64,000 nt of DNA from Bog-473 sp036268485 (lineage in GTDB: Bacteria; Actinomycetota; Acidimicrobiia; Acidimicrobiales; RAAP-2): assembly GCA_036268485.1 (NCBI GenBank), contig DATAUC010000109.1:211572-275571 (forward strand), written 5' to 3'. The notes beneath the pieces are model-generated. The model made no database searches. It worked only from the letters and a program-made list of their open reading frames with translations, and was not told where the DNA came from. Of the stretch, positions 60,999 through 64,000 are shown one piece after another; the first letter of the stretch is position 1; every line of letters starts with the position of its first letter. A program made the translations under genes and the position numbers.

Positions 60999-61196
60999 TC
61001 AGCTCTCCATGATGATGGCTCGCTCCGGACAGTTAGCTGCGCCTTCTCGAATTGCTGCGATAGTCAATGGATCGACAAGGTTCAATCCATCTCGCACATA
61101 CCCGAAGCCAAGGTCGTCAAGATCAAAGGCTCCCTCAGCGACAAGAAGGCAGCGCGCATGTCCCTGACATCGCGTTTTGTCGACGTAGACCTTCAT
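60999..61196 (-). CDS. 3Fe-4S ferredoxin of P450 type
   Basis: The 65-residue protein has Cys 10, Cys 16 and Cys 56 with His 13 where a fourth cysteine would be (CQGHARC ... CPERA). That pattern is characteristic of [3Fe-4S] ferredoxins that feed actinobacterial P450s. It is 4 bases upstream of a P450 start and is probably that enzyme's donor; it may also serve the P450 at 52850. Confidence 0.95.
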   Translation of the reverse strand: MKVYVDKTRCQGHARCLLVAEGAFDLDDLGFGYVRDGLNLVDPLTIAAIREGAANCPERAIIMES

Positions 61197-61320
61197 TGAT
61201 CTGATCCCTCTTTTCGGTATCTATCCTTCGTATCGGTCCTGATTGAAATCATGAGGAGTCGATTTCCTCTTGTGCTTGAACGAGGTCTCGCTGGCCTTGA
61301 TCGGGAAACTAAACGTCGAG

Positions 61321-62376
61321 CTACGGTGACTTTGGCACGGGAGTCGTGAGATTCGTACACGAGATGCCCGTTTGACCGCCACAGAGATTGTCGGTCATGT
61401 AGGACTGATTAACGATCGACGTCGGCCAGGGTCCAGCATGAAGTGTCGACAATGCACACAAGACGTTGTAGGTAAAAAAGATGCTGTTAACGATTCCGAT
61501 TACGGCTAAGAGCCGAATCCCTGTCCTGCGGCGAGTAGAGACCTTTAACTCCTCGATTCCACGATCGCTAAACATGTGAGATCGACCGTCAACAAATTTG
61601 CGCAAGCAGGCGAAGACGGTCCACGTAGCACCCCAAAGCACTGCTTCTAAGATTGGAAACTGATAGGTGTGACCCCGAAACAACGTGAGCCATCCAATGG
61701 TTTGTGGATAGGCATAGAGTCCGACTCGCAACCACGCAAGTTCCATCAATAGATCAAGGGTTCCCAATACAGCGAAGCAAGTGGCCGCCAGACCGACTTT
61801 TCCGAGTGCTGGCCAGCGGATCTTTGCGCGCGTCATCACTACACAACCAACCACGGCGCCGCCGATCACGACAAAGCCGTAGTTGCTCCATTCCCAGAGG
61901 ATGGGTTGCGCGATAAATTGAGAACGAGGCATGAGCATTGTTGGATAGAAATTTGCCCATGAACCCCACTGATAGAAGGCCGTGCTGTAAGTAAAGAGCG
62001 GCCTGAAGTAACTGGCGAGCATTTCTTGCCAGTACATCGTCATGAATGCGATGACGAGCATCCCGTCATTGGTGAGTTGTTGCTTTTTCTGCCAACCGCG
62101 AATGACGACGAAGTAAACGACGGCCGCCAGAACAAGAAGATTTCCCACCTCGAAGGCGTGAGCTACGAAGACCTGCCAGTGCGGGATAGGGGTAGGGCCG
62201 TTCGGCGTTGGACGGACATCCCCGGACGCCACCCAACGGATCCACACATATGCCCAGAGCGACAAGGACAGAACGCCAATCGTCGCCCACCATTTGACCG
62301 GCTTAACTCGCCGGCTCTGAACCTGATTTAGGAGACCCTCATTCCGCGAATCTGCATCGCGCTCCACAACCAACAC
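61321..62376 (-). CDS. AveC-family membrane protein (spirocyclase-like)
   Basis: The 351-residue protein has about seven transmembrane helices. Conserved-looking segments are MYWQEMLASYFRPLFTYSTA, GSWANFYP, PILWEWSNYG and RGHTYQFPILEAVLWG. I recognise it as AveC-like: AveC catalyses dehydration and spirocyclisation in avermectin biosynthesis, but the many actinobacterial homologues beside P450 and steroid-type catabolic genes have no established role. A GTG start follows GGGGGCGG. It opens the operon to the P450, SCP2, Rieske and ligase genes, under the promoter at 62426-62453. Confidence 0.8.
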   Translation of the reverse strand: MLVVERDADSRNEGLLNQVQSRRVKPVKWWATIGVLSLSLWAYVWIRWVASGDVRPTPNGPTPIPHWQVFVAHAFEVGNLLVLAAVVYFVVIRGWQKKQQLTNDGMLVIAFMTMYWQEMLASYFRPLFTYSTAFYQWGSWANFYPTMLMPRSQFIAQPILWEWSNYGFVVIGGAVVGCVVMTRAKIRWPALGKVGLAATCFAVLGTLDLLMELAWLRVGLYAYPQTIGWLTLFRGHTYQFPILEAVLWGATWTVFACLRKFVDGRSHMFSDRGIEELKVSTRRRTGIRLLAVIGIVNSIFFTYNVLCALSTLHAGPWPTSIVNQSYMTDNLCGGQTGISCTNLTTPVPKSP

Positions 62377-63976
62377 GTTCCGCCCCCTTTTTTTGGCCGC
62401 GGCTCCGACCGATGGACTGCGTACAAGTATACACCGATCGTTCTTTTGATCAAGCCCTCTCTTTCGCCCAGCGGCATTTCGAAGACCTGGACGCGTCGAA
62501 ACCTCACGATTCCCATTTGAAAGCTCTGCCAGGGCGTTCCATGCACGAGGCCGTTGGCTCGCTCCATCTCGTCCGAAGCAGCAGACGTGCTCGCCTCAAT
62601 GGTTCGGATGCTTCCGAATGAAATCGACTTGTTGCGCCTGGCTTGGCATCGCAGTCAAACATCTGGTGGGTTGTAGTGCTAGCTATGATTGTTGGCGGAG
62701 TCGCTGCAGAGGGGGTGAGCCCTCCGATGGCCGTACGACGGCTTGCTCCATTTCGTTGCGCTGGTTCTCATCTAGACCGACTCGCCCTGCTTGAGCCTAA
62801 GATGGGAACTCGACTTCGTTCGAATTACGAGCGTGCCCATTCCATCTCCTGCAGGCACCCGAACCTCACTCGGAGAAGACGCAGCGAGAACTTGAGGTGG
62901 GATTCGCTGCCATCGGTATATCCCATCAAGGTGTGGCCTTGGCCACATTCTGGTGCAATGAACGACAGTCGGCCTTCAGGAACGGTCAACACTCCTGCCA
63001 TCACATGTAGCGGATGTGTTCGGCGGTGCCCCGGGTTAAAAGTCCTAATGCGGTCAGCATCGGCGACAAGAAACCAGGTATGACGATGGATTCTTCGATG
63101 ACATCGTCGGATGGTGTCCGCTTGGTCACAGGCGAATACTCATGGATTGATCCCCTGGCGGCCGCGCCACTGAGGCGTGCCACGGCCGGCTACTTGAAGA
63201 GCGATCGGCGGATGCTCCGCCCCATTGCCATGGTTATTGTGCCCACCGGGTGCCTTGCGTAGAACACCTTGCGCACGGGCCGCTGTGTCGCACGACGAGT
63301 TAGGGAACCTGCGGTGCTGCGTACAGGATGCAGTGTTCGGCGGACTGGCCCGGGGAGCAATCCTCGCCCAAAGCTCACGGAGTCACGCCCTTTGTTGTCA
63401 ACGAGGATACCTTGAACTTGTCGCCGGAACCTGCCCAGAATGCGAGCCCGCTTGATCGGGTTCAAATCTCGAAGAGCTACGACTGACATGCCATGCACCT
63501 CAGACGTTGAGCAGGGCACCGCGTAGGGCATGCGTAATGCAGCGGAGCTCTTCACCGAGCGGTTCCAAGGGATTTCGCCAAACGTCCAGCGCAACCGGCA
63601 GAAGGCATCGCGCCATGCCTGCGTACGCTGCACAGGCAAAGTTGATAGGCATCCGAGATATTCACCCGAGATACCTGTGGATAACCCCGTGGAAAATCAC
63701 CGAAACAGCATGACAACCCATGGAATCCGACACTAGAGGCGCGAATCAGAAGACGTATTAGTGGCGGGGGTACTAAGAGTGCTTCGGCGCTTAAAGGTGG
63801 GTACCCGACAGTTTGTGCGGCCCCGGGCGTCGTGCGCACTCAACCGGTGTACAAGGGCAGGCAGTGTCCCCCAGAGTGGTGGGTTTTGAGGTGAGTCCGA
63901 GGGTCCACCCATAGGGGGGCCAACGGCGTGATCCTCGGTGTGTTCCTGTCCGAACGCACCAAAGGAGAACACACCG
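62377..63976. other. Gene-poor region up to the insertion element
   Basis: About 1.6 kb with no credible gene on either strand. It contains the AveC-operon promoter/operator (62418-62453). Several short frames are present but have no domain, good ribosome site or consistent codon use. I suspect decayed sequence flanking an IS256-family element; the exact element boundary cannot be set because only its left end is present. Confidence 0.5.
62418..62453 (-). promoter_or_regulatory. Promoter and operator-like site of the AveC-family operon
   Basis: Leftward -35 TTGATC (62448-62453) and -10 TATACT (62426-62431), 16 bases apart. TGCGTACA (62418-62425) and CGATCGT (62435-62441) are separated by nine bases, the same spacing as in the 47-bp operator. 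The -35-to-spacer segment is almost the same as at 28513-28540. Confidence 0.65.
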
Positions 63977-64000
63977 ATGGCCCTTGATCAGTCTGTCCTG
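63977..64000 (+). CDS. Start of an IS256-family transposase gene (partial)
   Basis: The window ends eight codons into a gene reading MALDQSVL, preceded by AAAGGAG at a suitable distance. MALDQSALLE is, as I recall, the standard N-terminus of actinobacterial IS256-family (Mutator-type) transposases. The rest is outside the window, so the call depends on these residues and the ribosome site. Confidence 0.6.

Noticed and set aside
62643..63083. Rightward 146-codon frame with a hydrophobic start
   Set aside because: Only the first 20 residues look membrane-like; the remainder is Arg/Ser-rich with no family, so it was left in the gene-poor region.
63190..63639. Leftward 149-codon frame near the right edge
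   Set aside because: Basic, without a known domain or clear start; it could be decayed coding DNA but cannot be supported as a gene.

Overview
The window looks like chromosomal DNA of a G+C-rich actinobacterium. The evidence is the many short-chain dehydrogenases, acyl-CoA synthetases, acyl-CoA dehydrogenases and class I P450s, a nicotinoprotein (NDMA-type) alcohol dehydrogenase, an AveC-family membrane protein, and frequent GTG/TTG starts joined by 1- or 4-base stop/start overlaps. An acidimicrobial or mycobacterium-like lineage would fit, but the sequence alone does not fix the taxon. I saw no rRNA, tRNA or CRISPR array. Gene density is high up to about 18 kb and from 20 to 62 kb; the 18-20 kb stretch and the last 1.6 kb are gene-poor and hold remnants.

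Left part, 1-20 kb. A rightward operon (1-7.1 kb) runs P450 (3' end only), aldehyde dehydrogenase, acyl-CoA synthetase, SDR, YceI-type lipid-binding protein, a second P450 and a metallo-beta-lactamase-fold hydrolase. It reads as oxidation of an alkyl or terpenoid-like group to an acid and then to a CoA thioester. Facing it are a CrtC/AttH-type lipocalin-like protein and its TetR regulator, divergent from a flavin-reductase-like protein across a clear 22-bp operator. A leftward MFS-MDR-HIBADH-AKR set diverges from a LysR gene across a 21-bp palindrome. Next come a DUF5666-like secreted protein, a TetR gene, a 31-bp operator and a secreted GH5 endoglycoceramidase-like enzyme, followed by two gene remnants.

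Middle, 19-34 kb. A leftward operon encodes a branched-chain-amino-acid-type ABC importer: fused LivH-LivM permease, LivG, LivF and a lipoprotein binding protein. It carries four unusual extra genes for membrane or surface proteins and ends with a TetR gene. Upstream lie a phosphotriesterase-family hydrolase, a serine-hydrolase-fold protein with degenerate catalytic motifs, and a rightward acyl-CoA dehydrogenase/SDR pair.

Right part, 33.8-62.4 kb. Almost everything is leftward and catabolic: thiolase, HAPMO-type Baeyer-Villiger monooxygenase, amidohydrolase, nicotinoprotein alcohol dehydrogenase, acyl-CoA synthetase, TetR; then racemase, acyl-CoA dehydrogenase, BadI/MenB-like ring hydrolase, two 3-hydroxyacyl-CoA dehydrogenases, BadH-like SDR, acyl-CoA dehydrogenase, CoA-transferase, aldehyde dehydrogenase and P450; then amidohydrolase-like protein, acyl-CoA synthetase, Rieske oxygenase, SCP2-domain protein, P450, ferredoxin and AveC-family protein. 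My inference is uptake of a hydrophobic cyclic compound (alicyclic, terpenoid or steroid-like), oxygenase attack, CoA activation, ring opening and beta-oxidation. Related promoter/operator sequences upstream of several of these units suggest they form one regulon. An IS256-family transposase gene begins at the right edge.
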